Assembly (NCBI RefSeq): GCF_003208655.1
Contig: NZ_QKLU01000001.1
Span: 1 to 64,000, forward strand
DNA length: 64,000 bases
DNA from: Pedobacter nutrimenti
Lineage (GTDB): Bacteria > Bacteroidota > Bacteroidia > Sphingobacteriales > Sphingobacteriaceae
Reading direction: 5' to 3'
Shown: in pieces, positions 10,274-20,700 of the stretch
Layout: each line of letters opens with the position of its first letter
How positions within the stretch are numbered: the stretch's first letter is position 1
Notes under the pieces: generated by a model
What the model saw: the letters and a program-made list of their open reading frames with translations, nothing else
What the model was told of the DNA's origin: nothing
The model's database searches: none
Position numbers and translations under genes: made by a program

Positions 10274-13108
10274 ATGAAATATTTTTACAGCCTGATTATA
10301 GGCCTGCTGATGTACAGTACCCAGGTACTTGCCCAACAGCCGGCAAAGCATAATGTTCCGCCGCCGCTTCCCATGCGTGAGGTAAGTGGAATTGTCAAAG
10401 ATTCTACAGACCTGGGCGTCATCGGCGCAACTGTAAGCCTTACTTCACATAAAGACACCTTAAAGGTCAGTACCAATACGGACGGTGTTTTTGTATTTAA
10501 AAATGTCAAATCGGCCACCTATACCCTGGTCGTACAAAGCATCGGTTATACTTCAACCGCACCGATGCGTTTTAAGCAGAACGACGCGGTTCCCAGAATT
10601 ATAATGGACCCCATTGTACTTAAAGAGAAAAAAAACACCCTCAATGAGGTGGTGATTAACGGAACACCATCGATTACCTATAAAACGGACACCGTAGAAT
10701 ATAAAGCAAGCGATTATATTGTCCGTAAAAATGCCACTGTGGATGAGTTGCTTAAAAAAATGGAAGGCATGGAAGTGGCCAATGATGGAACATTGACCCA
10801 TCAGGGACAAACCGTAACTAAGGCCAAACTCAATGGCAAAGAGTACCTGGGTGGTGACCTGGCCAATGCCATCAAAAATCTGCCTGCCGAAATTGTAGAT
10901 AAAATTCAGGTAGTAGACGACTATGGTGACCAGGCTGCCCGGACTGGAATTAAAGATGGGGATCCTGAAAAAGTACTGAACATTACCACCAGAACAGACA
11001 AATCGGTGGGTAATATGGCCAATGTCAATGCCGGAGCCGGAAATGACAAACGCTACGAGGCGGGGCTTTTTGGGACGCGGATTAACCAGAACCAGGTACT
11101 GGGTTTAAATGCCAGGTTAAACAATACCGTCAATGGAGTAGCCCAAAACAATGCCGATAGCGGGGCAGGTGCACAAGCTGGTGGTGGCAGAGGTGGACAA
11201 GGGGCTGGTGGAAGGGGAGCAAACAATGGCAGCAGTACAGGCAGTGGAGGAACAACCCGGACCGGAAATGCTTCCTTCAGCTATCGTGATAAATTGGGTA
11301 AAAAAGTACAGCTTAACCTGAATTATGGATACGGCGGTACAGATGTACATTCCATTAACAGTTCCGATGCCCAGAACTTTACTTCTCTTGGGACCATTTT
11401 TTCGACCAGGGGAAGCGTAAACAATACCAATTCGAGGAACCATAATTTCAGGGCCGAAATTGAAGCCAACCTGGACAGTAACAATTTTTTACGCATTATT
11501 CCAACCCTTACGTATACCTCTTCTTCGGGTAAAAGGGCCGATTCCTTGTTTCAGACTGGTATTATTCATCAGGACCAGATCAGTGCGAATAAAAATAAAA
11601 ATACCTCACCCAAATTTGGTGCATCGGTCTTTTATCAGCATTTGTTTAAAAAACCACGACGAAATTTTTCCATTCAGGCCGATCTCAACAGCAATAGACA
11701 GCATGCCGAGCAGGAGCAGGACTCCAGGATATTGTATTACCTGGATGCGAGTGAAACCGTTGCCAAAGATTCCCTGATCAACAGGATCGTTTCCCGTAAA
11801 AACCTGCAGCGGAACTATCGGGGGAGCCTCACCTATGTAGAGCCTTTGAGCACCAATACCCAGTTGGAATTTAATGGACAAATCAATTACAATGGATATG
11901 ATAATACCGCTACCACCAGCAATATAGACGCTTTGGGCAATGCGAAAATTATTGATTCCCTGAGTAACATTTACGATTATTCCTTTACCCAGGCCAGAAT
12001 TGCCTTAAATTACCGTTATGGACTAAACAATACATCCAAAGTGCGTTTTTCCCTGGGTTTAACAGCTGTCCCGGCTTTGCTTTCGGGTACCAAAGTAAGT
12101 TTAGGGACCAGCACCAGCAGGAGTAGTTTTAACATTATTCCAATTGCCCGTTTCGAGTATCTGTTTTCCAGACAGCACAGGTTGTCGGTGAATTATTCTG
12201 GTAATGCGGTGGAACCCACATTTGATCAGATCCAGCCGGTAAGGGATGTTTCCAATCCGCAGAACCCGGTTGTGGGTAATCCCGATTTGAAAGCCACTTT
12301 TTCACATTCCATTAATGGAAACTACAACAATTACATTGCAAACTCAAAACTCAATTATTCCCTGAATTTTAACACCACCTTTACCCAAAATGCCGTAGTG
12401 CGCAATAACGTACAGATCAGGGATGCCTATAACAGTTTAAAAACGGAAACCCGTTTTGTGAATATGGATGGGGTGTACCGGTTTAATGCCAATTATTCAG
12501 TAAATAAACAGCTCAATGACCGTAAATACAACCTGGCTTTTAGTGGTTCGGTAAATTATAATCATGGCATTTCCATGAGCAACGACATCAGAAATATTAC
12601 CCGCACCTGGACATTTATAGAGCGTTTTGGCCCAAGGATCAATCCCAAAGAATGGCTGGAGGTCAACCCAAATGTTTCCTATAATGTCACTTCTTCCGAC
12701 AATACGTTGCCCACCTCTATCGACAGCCGCACCAATACTGTTGCGTTGAACATCGATGGAAAAGTATATTTCTGGGACACCTGGCTTTTTGGCTATAGTG
12801 CCAGTAAAAATTATGTGAGTGGTATCAGTTCAAATATTACAAGTAATCCATTTGTGGTGAACATGTATATTGAAAAGGAATTGTTTAACCGCAGGGGAAG
12901 GGTGAGCTTTCAGGCATTTGACCTTTTTAACCAGAACAATTTTGTAAACCGGGTCATTAATGATAATTCTATTGTAGATACGCGCTCAAATGCGCTGAGC
13001 CGGTATTTTATGCTGCGCCTGAGCATGCGGCTTCAAAAATGGAGCGGGGCCAGAGGAAAAGGCGGCAGAGGGATCATTAGAAGAGGGGATGGAAGTTTTA
13101 TGCAGTAA
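10274..13108 (+). CDS. Outer-membrane beta-barrel protein (TonB receptor-like, carboxypeptidase-regulatory N-terminus)
   Basis: 944 residues. A signal peptide ends VLAQ. Residues about 35-115 form a carboxypeptidase-regulatory/CNA-B-like domain (REVSGIVKDSTDLGVIGATVSL). A plug-like segment follows (TVDELLKKMEGMEV, then LNGKEYLGGDLANAIKNLPAEIVDKIQVVDDYGDQA in part), and a long outer-membrane barrel of the beta-barrel family Pfam calls OMP_b-brl_3. A striking insert at about residues 296-330 is Gly-rich with RGG and GGRG units, and the C-terminus has another (ARGKGGRGIIRRGDG). Members are TonB-receptor relatives whose substrates are mostly unknown. Co-transcribed with the preceding secreted protein, 40 nt upstream, which has a matching Gly/Arg tract. 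Confidence 0.87.
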   Translation: MKYFYSLIIGLLMYSTQVLAQQPAKHNVPPPLPMREVSGIVKDSTDLGVIGATVSLTSHKDTLKVSTNTDGVFVFKNVKSATYTLVVQSIGYTSTAPMRFKQNDAVPRIIMDPIVLKEKKNTLNEVVINGTPSITYKTDTVEYKASDYIVRKNATVDELLKKMEGMEVANDGTLTHQGQTVTKAKLNGKEYLGGDLANAIKNLPAEIVDKIQVVDDYGDQAARTGIKDGDPEKVLNITTRTDKSVGNMANVNAGAGNDKRYEAGLFGTRINQNQVLGLNARLNNTVNGVAQNNADSGAGAQAGGGRGGQGAGGRGANNGSSTGSGGTTRTGNASFSYRDKLGKKVQLNLNYGYGGTDVHSINSSDAQNFTSLGTIFSTRGSVNNTNSRNHNFRAEIEANLDSNNFLRIIPTLTYTSSSGKRADSLFQTGIIHQDQISANKNKNTSPKFGASVFYQHLFKKPRRNFSIQADLNSNRQHAEQEQDSRILYYLDASETVAKDSLINRIVSRKNLQRNYRGSLTYVEPLSTNTQLEFNGQINYNGYDNTATTSNIDALGNAKIIDSLSNIYDYSFTQARIALNYRYGLNNTSKVRFSLGLTAVPALLSGTKVSLGTSTSRSSFNIIPIARFEYLFSRQHRLSVNYSGNAVEPTFDQIQPVRDVSNPQNPVVGNPDLKATFSHSINGNYNNYIANSKLNYSLNFNTTFTQNAVVRNNVQIRDAYNSLKTETRFVNMDGVYRFNANYSVNKQLNDRKYNLAFSGSVNYNHGISMSNDIRNITRTWTFIERFGPRINPKEWLEVNPNVSYNVTSSDNTLPTSIDSRTNTVALNIDGKVYFWDTWLFGYSASKNYVSGISSNITSNPFVVNMYIEKELFNRRGRVSFQAFDLFNQNNFVNRVINDNSIVDTRSNALSRYFMLRLSMRLQKWSGARGKGGRGIIRRGDGSFMQ

Positions 13109-13114
13109 AAAAAC

Positions 13115-13140
13115 AGCGCCAGGCCAAGTGACCAGGCGCT
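13115..13140. terminator. Imperfect hairpin after the beta-barrel gene
   Basis: AGCGCC and GGCGCT arms separated by a 14-nt partly paired loop, 6 nt after the stop. An A-run precedes it on the plus strand, so the T-tract is on the minus strand; it may act as a bidirectional or weak terminator. Confidence 0.5.
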
Positions 13141-13293
13141 ATAAACAAAACATGGATTATTCAAAAGGTTAGTTATCACAAATATATATAATATCTACTA
13201 AAACAGTAGTATTAATTTGCATTTATTTAAGAAAACTTTTATGTTTACCTTCAGATAGGCACAAAATAAATTGTGCTATCTGTGATAATTATC

Positions 13294-13301
13294 TATTTAT
13301 G
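13294..13301 (+). promoter_or_regulatory. Possible promoter -7 box for the histone-like gene
   Basis: TATTTATG matches the Bacteroidota -7 consensus TAnnTTTG at all but one fixed position. A TTG at 13271 lies 20 nt upstream, an acceptable spacing for the -33 element. The start codon is 50 nt downstream. Motif match only. Confidence 0.35.
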
Positions 13302-13351
13302 AAAACAGGAGTGGCCTGAAAACTGCTCCGCAACTTAAACAAAAACAGATT

Positions 13352-13531
13352 ATGAGCAAATTCGCGAAATTAAAAGAAGTCGTAGCGACAGCAGAAACTG
13401 ATGCGGAAAAATTTTATAAAGCAGGTAACGGTGCTGCCGGAACACGCTTAAGAAAAGCTTTACAAGAAATCAAAACCCTGGCGCAAGAGATCAGAACAGA
13501 AGTTACCGAAAAGAAAAACGCGGCAAAATAA
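13352..13531 (+). CDS. Histone H1-like small basic protein
   Basis: 59 residues: a short Lys/Ala-rich protein starting MSKFAKLKEVVATAE, with helical segments (AEKFYKAGNG, TRLRKALQEI) and a KKNAAK end. This is the small Bacteroidota histone H1/Hc1-like family, probably a DNA-binding nucleoid protein in the cytoplasm. It is monocistronic: a long AT-rich upstream region precedes it and a strong hairpin terminator follows 20 nt after the stop, as expected for a highly expressed single gene. Confidence 0.85.
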   Translation: MSKFAKLKEVVATAETDAEKFYKAGNGAAGTRLRKALQEIKTLAQEIRTEVTEKKNAAK

Positions 13532-13552
13532 CCTGAGCCCGTTAAACGGAAA

Positions 13553-13573
13553 AGGACCTGCATTGCAGGTCCT
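13553..13573. terminator. Strong bidirectional terminator
   Basis: Perfect 10-bp arms AGGACCTGCA and TGCAGGTCCT around a 1-nt centre (in practice a 3-5 nt loop), followed by a T-run on the plus strand and preceded by an A-run. It sits between the histone-like gene and the convergent CcsBA gene. Confidence 0.85.
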
Positions 13574-13600
13574 TTTTTTATGAACAGAAAACGGATCTGT

Positions 13601-16600
13601 TTATTTATTTCTGATTTTATACCTTTTATAAGAAACCACTGCCAAAATAAAAACAATCGTAATGGTCACATACACCCATGATGGTACAGGTACCGGATCG
13701 CCCTGCGCATAAGAATGCAGCCCTGTCAGGTAATAATTTACCCCAAAATAAGTCATAATAATAGTCGAAAAACCCAGCAGCGATAAGAGGTTAAAAAGAT
13801 ACTTGCTTTTCATTTTCGGGATCAGCCTGACATGCAGGATAAAAGCGTACACAATTACCGAAATAAAGGCCCAGGTTTCTTTAGGGTCCCAGCTCCAGTA
13901 GCGTCCCCAGCTTTCGTTGGCCCAAATCCCGCCTAAAAACGTACCAACAGTTAATAAAAACAGTCCTACCGTTAAAGACATTTCATTTACAATGCTCAGT
14001 TCGGTTACAGAAGCTTTGACTTTAGCACTGATTTTTTTATTGTCAATAATGTAAAGCACCAGTACCACCGTTCCCAGTAAGGCACTCAGGCCAAAAAAAC
14101 CGTAACTGGAAGTAATAATAGCCACATGGATCATCAGCCAGTAAGATTTTAGTACAGGGACCAGCGGGGTAATCTGAGGGTTCATCTGAGAACCTCCATG
14201 TGCAAAACCCATTAAAATTACAGCAATCAGACAGCCTGCTGCAGGAATGAAAGCATTGCTGTTGCGGTACATTAAAAGGCCCGATAATACACCGATCCAG
14301 CTAATGAACAATACGGCCTCATAGCCATTGCTCCAGGGCTCATGTCCCGAAATATACCACCTGACACCAAGCCCAATGGCCTGAAGCAAAACCGCTATAC
14401 CGATAAATATCAATGTAAAATTAACCAGCTTGTCGAGGCTTTTGGAATTTTTAAACAGTTTGATAAAAGCCAGTGCAAGAATCAATGTGCCCAAAATAGA
14501 ATAGCTGATCATCAGGTTCAGAAAAATGTTCCAGGAATTGTAACTCACTTCCCAGTCAATTTTGGCTTTGGATGGAACCACATTGCCACTGTGTTTCAGT
14601 TGCAGGGCTTTAATGGCTTCAAGATCTGTATCAGCTGCAGACCAGTTACCCGACAACACACTTTTAAAATAACGCTCTACAGGAGTTGGCTGTGCAGCGT
14701 TACTGTTCATTTGGTCCAAAGGCTGGGCCACCCAGGTATTGTTGGCATCGCCGGCAACCGGTAAAATTCTCAGGTACTGTCCGTTAACCAGCTGCAGCAT
14801 GGCCTGTAATTTATCGTTCAGGTCAATCACATCTTTATCGTAACTGCTTTGTTCAGCAGGTTTTTTGGCAAAGGCTTTTAAATATTCATCTCCTAAAATA
14901 AACTGCAGCGATCCGTCGGGCATAACCGTCATCATATTGATCATGGAGGTGTAACCCTCGGCATTGGCTTTAACGGCCTTCAGCAGCTCCGGACCACCCT
15001 TGGTGCCCACTTTAATAAAAGGAACGTTTACCCAGCTAAATGGGGAAGTAGAAGCCGAAAGAAAAAACTGGTTGGCAGTTAAAGTGTAAAAACGGTCTTT
15101 CCGGTGTAATTTTCTTAAAATTTCAAGTGCCATGGTATTTACCGGTTCAATACGGCCATCTATATTCTGAACCGGCAGATGACCAAAATTCTCGGCATGT
15201 TTAAGGTCTATACGAACAGATGCTGCAAATTGTGCCGGGTCGGCTGTTTTTGCCGACAAGAGCATTTGTAGTTCTGCCTGCGAAGGCTGGCTATGACTGT
15301 GCCCAGGTTCTGCATGGTTATGGTCGTGCTCAGCAGGTCCGTTTTTACCATGCATGTCAATTTCCTGACTAAAAGCAGCACCAAATGGTAAAAACAAAAA
15401 GAGCAGTACCAGGGTTTTGGATTTGGAAATGGCTTTTAGCTGTTCATTTAATTTCGAAAAATGTGTTCCTTTCCAGAATAAGGTTACAAACATGCCCAGA
15501 AAAAGTAAAGTATAGCCGATATAGGTGATGTTTGTTCCCCAGTAATCGTGGTTTACAGAAAGGACCGTTCCTTTTTCATCTGTATCAAAACTGGACTGGA
15601 AAAAACGATAGCCTTTATGGTCCAGTACATGGTTCATGAAAATTTTATAAGGTGTATCTGAACCCGAATCCTGCACCATCACATCAGACGAATAGGCTGC
15701 AGGACTGTTGCTTCCCGGATATTTTTCCATTTTAAAATGAACCAGTTTTAAAGAAAAAGGTGTGTTGTATATTTTTGAACCGTAAGCAAGGGAAATTCTC
15801 AGGCCTCCAATTTCACTTTGGTGCTGAAAGTTGGTTAAACCCCTTCCGCCATAAAAGGAAACGGTGTCTTTAACTGTTGGTGTCGTGACTTCCAGGCGCA
15901 CCAGGTCGGGATCATGTTCATGTGTTTTCTTATCTCCTTCAAAATAAGTAATATGACCATTAACCGGGCCTTCAGGAACTACAAAAGCCAGTCCGGCAAT
16001 GGTATATAAACTTCTCAGGTTAAAAGCTTGTGGCTGGCTTTCACCAGTCACCGTTTTTCGTTCCTGAGTGGCCATAATCATATAATTTCCTTCATAAGGT
16101 GAAGAAATTTGCAGGCCGCCGGCAGCATCTTCAATATTGATCACCCCAGGGGTGGGTTTGTTATAACTGACCAGAATGTTCTGCATCAGTTGAACGGTTC
16201 CGCTTGGAATATATTTATTGGTTCTTTTTCCGTTTTCCAGTACCACAAGGTGCAAAGTCGCTTTGCCAGAGGCTTCCCGGATCAGTGAATCCTGGGCGCG
16301 GGCATAAAAGTCAATCACTTTCATTTTTACGCGCGCTCCGTTGTAATCGTACTGCTGGACAAAAGTCTTTTTAAAAGGCTTCAGATAAGTAGGAATGCGG
16401 TTGGAAATCAGAATGGCCGGGACATCGTCATAGGCCAGGGCCTGATCGCCTTTGCCAATTTGTACTTTAAAAAAAGTAGCGTCAGAGACCACCTCATTAC
16501 TGGATTCACCTTCTCTGATGTGCATAGAGCCTTCAAAACTAATGTACCTGGTGACATAGCCACCGATAAAAATAACAATAAAGGCCAGGTGGAACACCAG

Positions 16601-16837
16601 CAGCGGAAGCTTTTTGAAAGACACCAGCTGGTACCTTTTGATGTTTCCAATAAAGTTCAGTACCAGGATAAACATCACCAGTTCGAACCACCAGCAATTG
16701 TAAATGAGCGCTTTGGCAACCGCAGTGCCATAGTCATTTTCCACAAAGGTGGCCATGGCCATGGAAAAAGCATATAACAATAACATAACACCCATGGTGC
16801 GGGTGGAGAAGAGAATTTTTCCTAAACTTTTAATCAT
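13601..16837 (-). CDS. ccsBA: Cytochrome c biogenesis protein, CcsB-CcsA (ResB-ResC) fusion
   Basis: 1078 residues, an inner-membrane haem exporter and holocytochrome c synthase of System II. The N-terminal half is ResB/CcsB-like, with membrane segments at about 12-30, 45-62 and 78-98, a large periplasmic region, and another segment at about 436-455. The C-terminal 340 residues are CcsA/ResC with several membrane helices and the WWD haem-handling motif (ESWGRYWSWDPKETWAF, residues 974-990). Candidate haem-ligand His residues are in SGHEPW, the IHVAII helix, and His1002. Fused forms of this size are normal in Bacteroidota. A His-rich stretch at residues 496-516, just after a hydrophobic segment at 474-490 resembling an internal signal, could bind metal. 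The gene stands alone, convergent with the histone-like gene. The product implies c-type cytochromes are made. Confidence 0.93.
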   Translation of the reverse strand: MIKSLGKILFSTRTMGVMLLLYAFSMAMATFVENDYGTAVAKALIYNCWWFELVMFILVLNFIGNIKRYQLVSFKKLPLLVFHLAFIVIFIGGYVTRYISFEGSMHIREGESSNEVVSDATFFKVQIGKGDQALAYDDVPAILISNRIPTYLKPFKKTFVQQYDYNGARVKMKVIDFYARAQDSLIREASGKATLHLVVLENGKRTNKYIPSGTVQLMQNILVSYNKPTPGVINIEDAAGGLQISSPYEGNYMIMATQERKTVTGESQPQAFNLRSLYTIAGLAFVVPEGPVNGHITYFEGDKKTHEHDPDLVRLEVTTPTVKDTVSFYGGRGLTNFQHQSEIGGLRISLAYGSKIYNTPFSLKLVHFKMEKYPGSNSPAAYSSDVMVQDSGSDTPYKIFMNHVLDHKGYRFFQSSFDTDEKGTVLSVNHDYWGTNITYIGYTLLFLGMFVTLFWKGTHFSKLNEQLKAISKSKTLVLLFLFLPFGAAFSQEIDMHGKNGPAEHDHNHAEPGHSHSQPSQAELQMLLSAKTADPAQFAASVRIDLKHAENFGHLPVQNIDGRIEPVNTMALEILRKLHRKDRFYTLTANQFFLSASTSPFSWVNVPFIKVGTKGGPELLKAVKANAEGYTSMINMMTVMPDGSLQFILGDEYLKAFAKKPAEQSSYDKDVIDLNDKLQAMLQLVNGQYLRILPVAGDANNTWVAQPLDQMNSNAAQPTPVERYFKSVLSGNWSAADTDLEAIKALQLKHSGNVVPSKAKIDWEVSYNSWNIFLNLMISYSILGTLILALAFIKLFKNSKSLDKLVNFTLIFIGIAVLLQAIGLGVRWYISGHEPWSNGYEAVLFISWIGVLSGLLMYRNSNAFIPAAGCLIAVILMGFAHGGSQMNPQITPLVPVLKSYWLMIHVAIITSSYGFFGLSALLGTVVLVLYIIDNKKISAKVKASVTELSIVNEMSLTVGLFLLTVGTFLGGIWANESWGRYWSWDPKETWAFISVIVYAFILHVRLIPKMKSKYLFNLLSLLGFSTIIMTYFGVNYYLTGLHSYAQGDPVPVPSWVYVTITIVFILAVVSYKRYKIRNK

Positions 16838-17140
16838 TCTTTTTTTCTAATTCGTTTTCAGCATACCTTTTCCGGCAGGGAGAATTGCTGCAGCCCTTTA
16901 AAACTTTGGCAAAGATGGCTTTGAGAAGGGAAAAAACTAAGGCAAAATGAATTTATGGCAAAAATAAGACTAAACAGGAGGGGAACATTGTATTATCAAT
17001 TCCGCTTTTTTGGAAAAAAAATCAAAATTTTGAAAACCACGTCCAAAAGGATCTCGTAAGTATGAGTTGACCAGGTAATTGTGTGTTTGGAATAAATCAA
17101 CCTAGTTCAGCTCCCTGAACGAAAAAACAACTAAGCCTGC
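16838..17140. other. Intergenic region between divergent ccsBA and ECF sigma genes
   Basis: About 300 nt with no credible gene. It should hold the promoters for both neighbours. A minus-strand TAnnTTTG match lies at 16959-16966, about 120 nt ahead of ccsBA, but no well-spaced -33 TTG was found. Confidence 0.5.
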
Positions 17141-17710
17141 ATGACCGACTATCGCAGCCTTTCTGATGCCGAGCTTGTCGCTTTGTTTAAAGACGATGAC
17201 CGGCCCGCTTTCAGTGAACTTTATAAAAGGCACTGGCAGGTGTTGTATTTATATGCCCGTAAACTGATTCACGACAACACAGAAGCCGAAGACATTACCC
17301 AGGAAGTATTGACCTATTTATGGACCAAAAGGGCCACACTGCAAATTAATGGTACAGTGATTTCTTATTTGTATGGATCTGTCCGTAATGCGGTAATGAA
17401 TATGGTGCAGCGCCGAAAAGTGTACGATAAATACCTGGTTTCCCTGGGCGATTTCACCGATAGGGGCGAATACATTACCGAAGAATATGTAAGGGAAAAG
17501 GAACTGCTGCTTCGCATTGAAAATGCAATTGCCACCTTACCGCCAAAAATGAAGCAAATTTTCGAGCTGAGCAGAAAGGAGCATTTAAGTCAAAAAGCCA
17601 TTGCAGAAAAGCTAAACATTTCTGACAAAACGGTAAAAAAACAGGTGAGCAATGCGATTAAAATTCTAAAGCTTAAAATTCATATTTTAACCACCATATT
17701 TCCTTTTTAA
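17141..17710 (+). CDS. ECF RNA polymerase sigma factor (FecI-like)
   Basis: 189 residues. Region 2 spans about residues 20-90 (FSELYKRHWQVLYLYARKL, then DITQEVLTYLW). Region 4 spans about 125-180, with the helix-turn-helix SQKAIAEKLNISDKTVKKQV. This is the sigma-70 family type used by Bacteroidota to switch on SusC/SusD operons through a FecR anti-sigma factor and the receptor's STN domain. The matching FecR gene and STN-SusC gene lie at 21.9 and 23.1 kb. Normally the sigma and FecR genes are adjacent; here a 3.8-kb GH31 gene on the opposite strand stands between them. Pairing with that FecR is inferred from position. Confidence 0.9.
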   Translation: MTDYRSLSDAELVALFKDDDRPAFSELYKRHWQVLYLYARKLIHDNTEAEDITQEVLTYLWTKRATLQINGTVISYLYGSVRNAVMNMVQRRKVYDKYLVSLGDFTDRGEYITEEYVREKELLLRIENAIATLPPKMKQIFELSRKEHLSQKAIAEKLNISDKTVKKQVSNAIKILKLKIHILTTIFPF

Positions 17711-17729
17711 ATCATCCCTATAAAATAAT

Positions 17730-17765
17730 AAACAGGGTGGCCTTTACCATCTGGCCACCCTGTTT
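17730..17765. terminator. Bidirectional terminator between sigma factor and GH31 genes
   Basis: Perfect 13-bp arms AAACAGGGTGGCC and GGCCACCCTGTTT with a 10-nt loop. It has A-rich sequence before and T-rich sequence after, so it can stop transcription from both convergent genes (stops at 17710 and 17774). Confidence 0.88.
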
Positions 17766-17773
17766 ATGCTGTT

Positions 17774-20700
17774 TTAAAATTTAATAGAGTTCAGGTTTTT
17801 ATCTACCAGTAAACCATCTATAGGTTTTAGGTTAAAAGTCACTTTACGTTTGGCTTTCAATTTTAAAATAAACAAATCTTGGTTTCCGTTTAAAGCGTCT
17901 TTATCGCCCACATTTACAAAAGTCGGGTACAGCGCTTTTTTACCATTGGTGTGTAACCTGTCGTTGCTCAGGTTGTCCATTTCTTTCACGGCCAAAGGCT
18001 CTATACCTACAAATTCATAATCCTGTTGGTTATAAGGCAAAGCAAAACTAAAAGCATTTACACTGCTCAGGTCTGTTCCCTTTACCGTTAATTCTATAGT
18101 TTCATCTTTGTTGTAGGCTGTTTTCGCTGCGCTGATGCTAATTTTTCCAGCCAGTGGCGCAATCTTTTCGTCATTTACCCCACCATCAAGCTGGGTCGCA
18201 ACAGTAGAAATGTCATAAGCATCGATCAGGTCATTGTTGTTCAGGTCGCCTTTGCTAATGTAACCTTCAAAATCACCGTCGCCTTTACGTAAACCTGTAT
18301 AATTTGTATAAGAAACCAAATCGTTCTCGTCAATTTTCTGATCGTTGTTGATGTCGCCCGGCAAATAACTTTCTGTACCAGGGACTTTAAATACATACAA
18401 TTCGCGGCCCGAACCAAAACCACCAACACCATCTGTTACCGCAATTTTAATATACCGGGCAGTTGGATGGTTTGCAAAATCAAATACTTTGGTTTCCCCG
18501 TTGCGGGCCCATTCGAAGCTGCCGGCATTTGTCCAGTTCTCTTTATTGCTGCTGTAATAAATAGTTCCTTTTAACCAGACACCGTTACCACCACCTGTTC
18601 TTGGCAAATAATTGATTTTATCCAACTGGTTATTGCCCCTAAGGTCCAGTATAACTTCAAAAGGCAAAGCGTTTTTGCCCCACTTGGTATGCCAGGTATT
18701 GTCCTCATCAAAGTCAACCAGTTTACCAATACCATAACCACCCTGGTTTTCGGCAGTTGTGGTGGCACGGATCCCTTTTAGGGCAAACTGCAGCGGGTTT
18801 GCCTTTGTATGGGCTTTAAGTGTTGTCCAATCGCTGTGGCCATCCTTGTTTACTGCACGCAATTTAAGTTCATAATCTGTTTCTGCAGTTAAACCGTCCA
18901 GTAAAAAAGCAGTGTCCCTAATGGTGGTATACAGCATGTTTTTAAAGTCAATTTCATAAAAATCGGCATTGGGTACCACTTTCCAGCTTGGTTTTAGGGT
19001 AAAAGCTGCCGTATTTTTATCACTGATCTGTGCCTGTCCCGGCAGGGCTAAAGCACCGGTTTTAATGCCCTGCTGGCTGGGGATGTCAAAAACAACACCA
19101 TTAATTTCTACTTCAATAGTCTGCTGGGTAATGTCTGTTTTTTCCAGCTGAACCAACAGCTGCGGGTTTTTTGTGATCACGGTTTTCTCAAAATCACTTC
19201 CGCTGGTGGCAAACTTATTCAGGTTTGGTTTGGCATCATAGAAATAAACATTGTCCTGTTTTTTAAATTCTTCAATTGAATTTACTTCAGTCAATTTTAT
19301 CTTTTTACCGCCAATTTTAGCCAGGGCATTTTTAGGCTTTTGACTTACATTCACCTGTAGCAAGGTTGTTTTTTCTTTGAGCATCCCTTCAAAACTGCCT
19401 AGGCTGGTATAAATAACAATAGACAAATTGTTTTTTTGGCCCAGGGCAGAAGTAATTTTTGTTGTAGCACCATTGCCCAGTTTATAGCTTTCGGTTACCC
19501 CATCGTCATCGTAGGCGGTAAAGGAACTTTGCCCCGACGGATAAAATTCATAGCAACGCACACCGTTGTCAATTTGTGAAACGTTATTGTTGGGCTTTGT
19601 CATTGGAACAATAGCACCGCTTTTTACAAATACAGGCAGTTTCCAGACCGGAGCGCTAAAGCTGTTGATAATGCGGTTACCTTCGTATTTTTCGCCCGAA
19701 AAATAATCTATCCAGGTACCTTCAGGTAAATAAATGCCATTGCGGATATCGTTCCCTTTTTCATCGGCATTGGTCGCTTTGTATATAGGTGCCACTAAAA
19801 AATCGGGCCCGTACAGAAACTGGTACTGCGTGGAAGTTCCATAAGTATAGGCATTCGGATAGGCTAAAAACATCGCCCTGATCATAGGCAGGCCTGTTAC
19901 CGCCTCTTTGGCAATGCTGTAGCTGTATGGAAGTAATTGCGATTTTAATTTTAAATACATCCGGTTAATGGAAGTCGCAGGCTCGCCCAAGGCATGCGGG
20001 TATTTTTCATTGCTTCCCCAGCCGTCCATGTTCAGCTGCATAGGGCTAAAGGTTTTCCATTGAAAATCACGGATGTTAACGGCTGCATTTTTTCCGCCAA
20101 AAATACCATCCATATCCGAGGTAATATTAGGTTGTCCCGAAAGGCCCGAACCTATATAAGTTGGAATGTGAAAACGAATGTATTCCCACTGACCACCGGT
20201 CTGGTCACCCGACCATACACTAGCATAACGTTGTGTACCCGCCCAGCCATCTAAAGAAATGATAAATGGTCTGGCATCATTTCCATAATAAGGAATCGTC
20301 TGACCAACATCGGCCACACCATTTAAACCAAAAGAATAGCCGGCACCAACCCAGGCGACATCGGTTTTAAGCACCCGGACACCTGCATCCCGGACCTCCT
20401 TTAAAATATCCCTTTGCAGTAAGGCGCTTACTTCTGCTTTAGGGTGTAAATCCGATTGGGTCCATAATCCGATCTCTACTCCGTTTTTGCGGGCATAGTC
20501 ACCAAAATTTTTCAGGTTTTGGATATTGCCATCCAGGCTTTCAGTTTGTCCGTAACCTGCTCCATAACCATCATTTGGCAGCAGCCAGCCCAAAGGCATA
20601 TCGTGCTTTTTATAACGATCAATTACCGCTCTGGCCGAAAACTGGTAATTGTTCTTTTCCCCGTTTAGCGATTCTTTAATTCCACCATTGTCTTTTTGGC

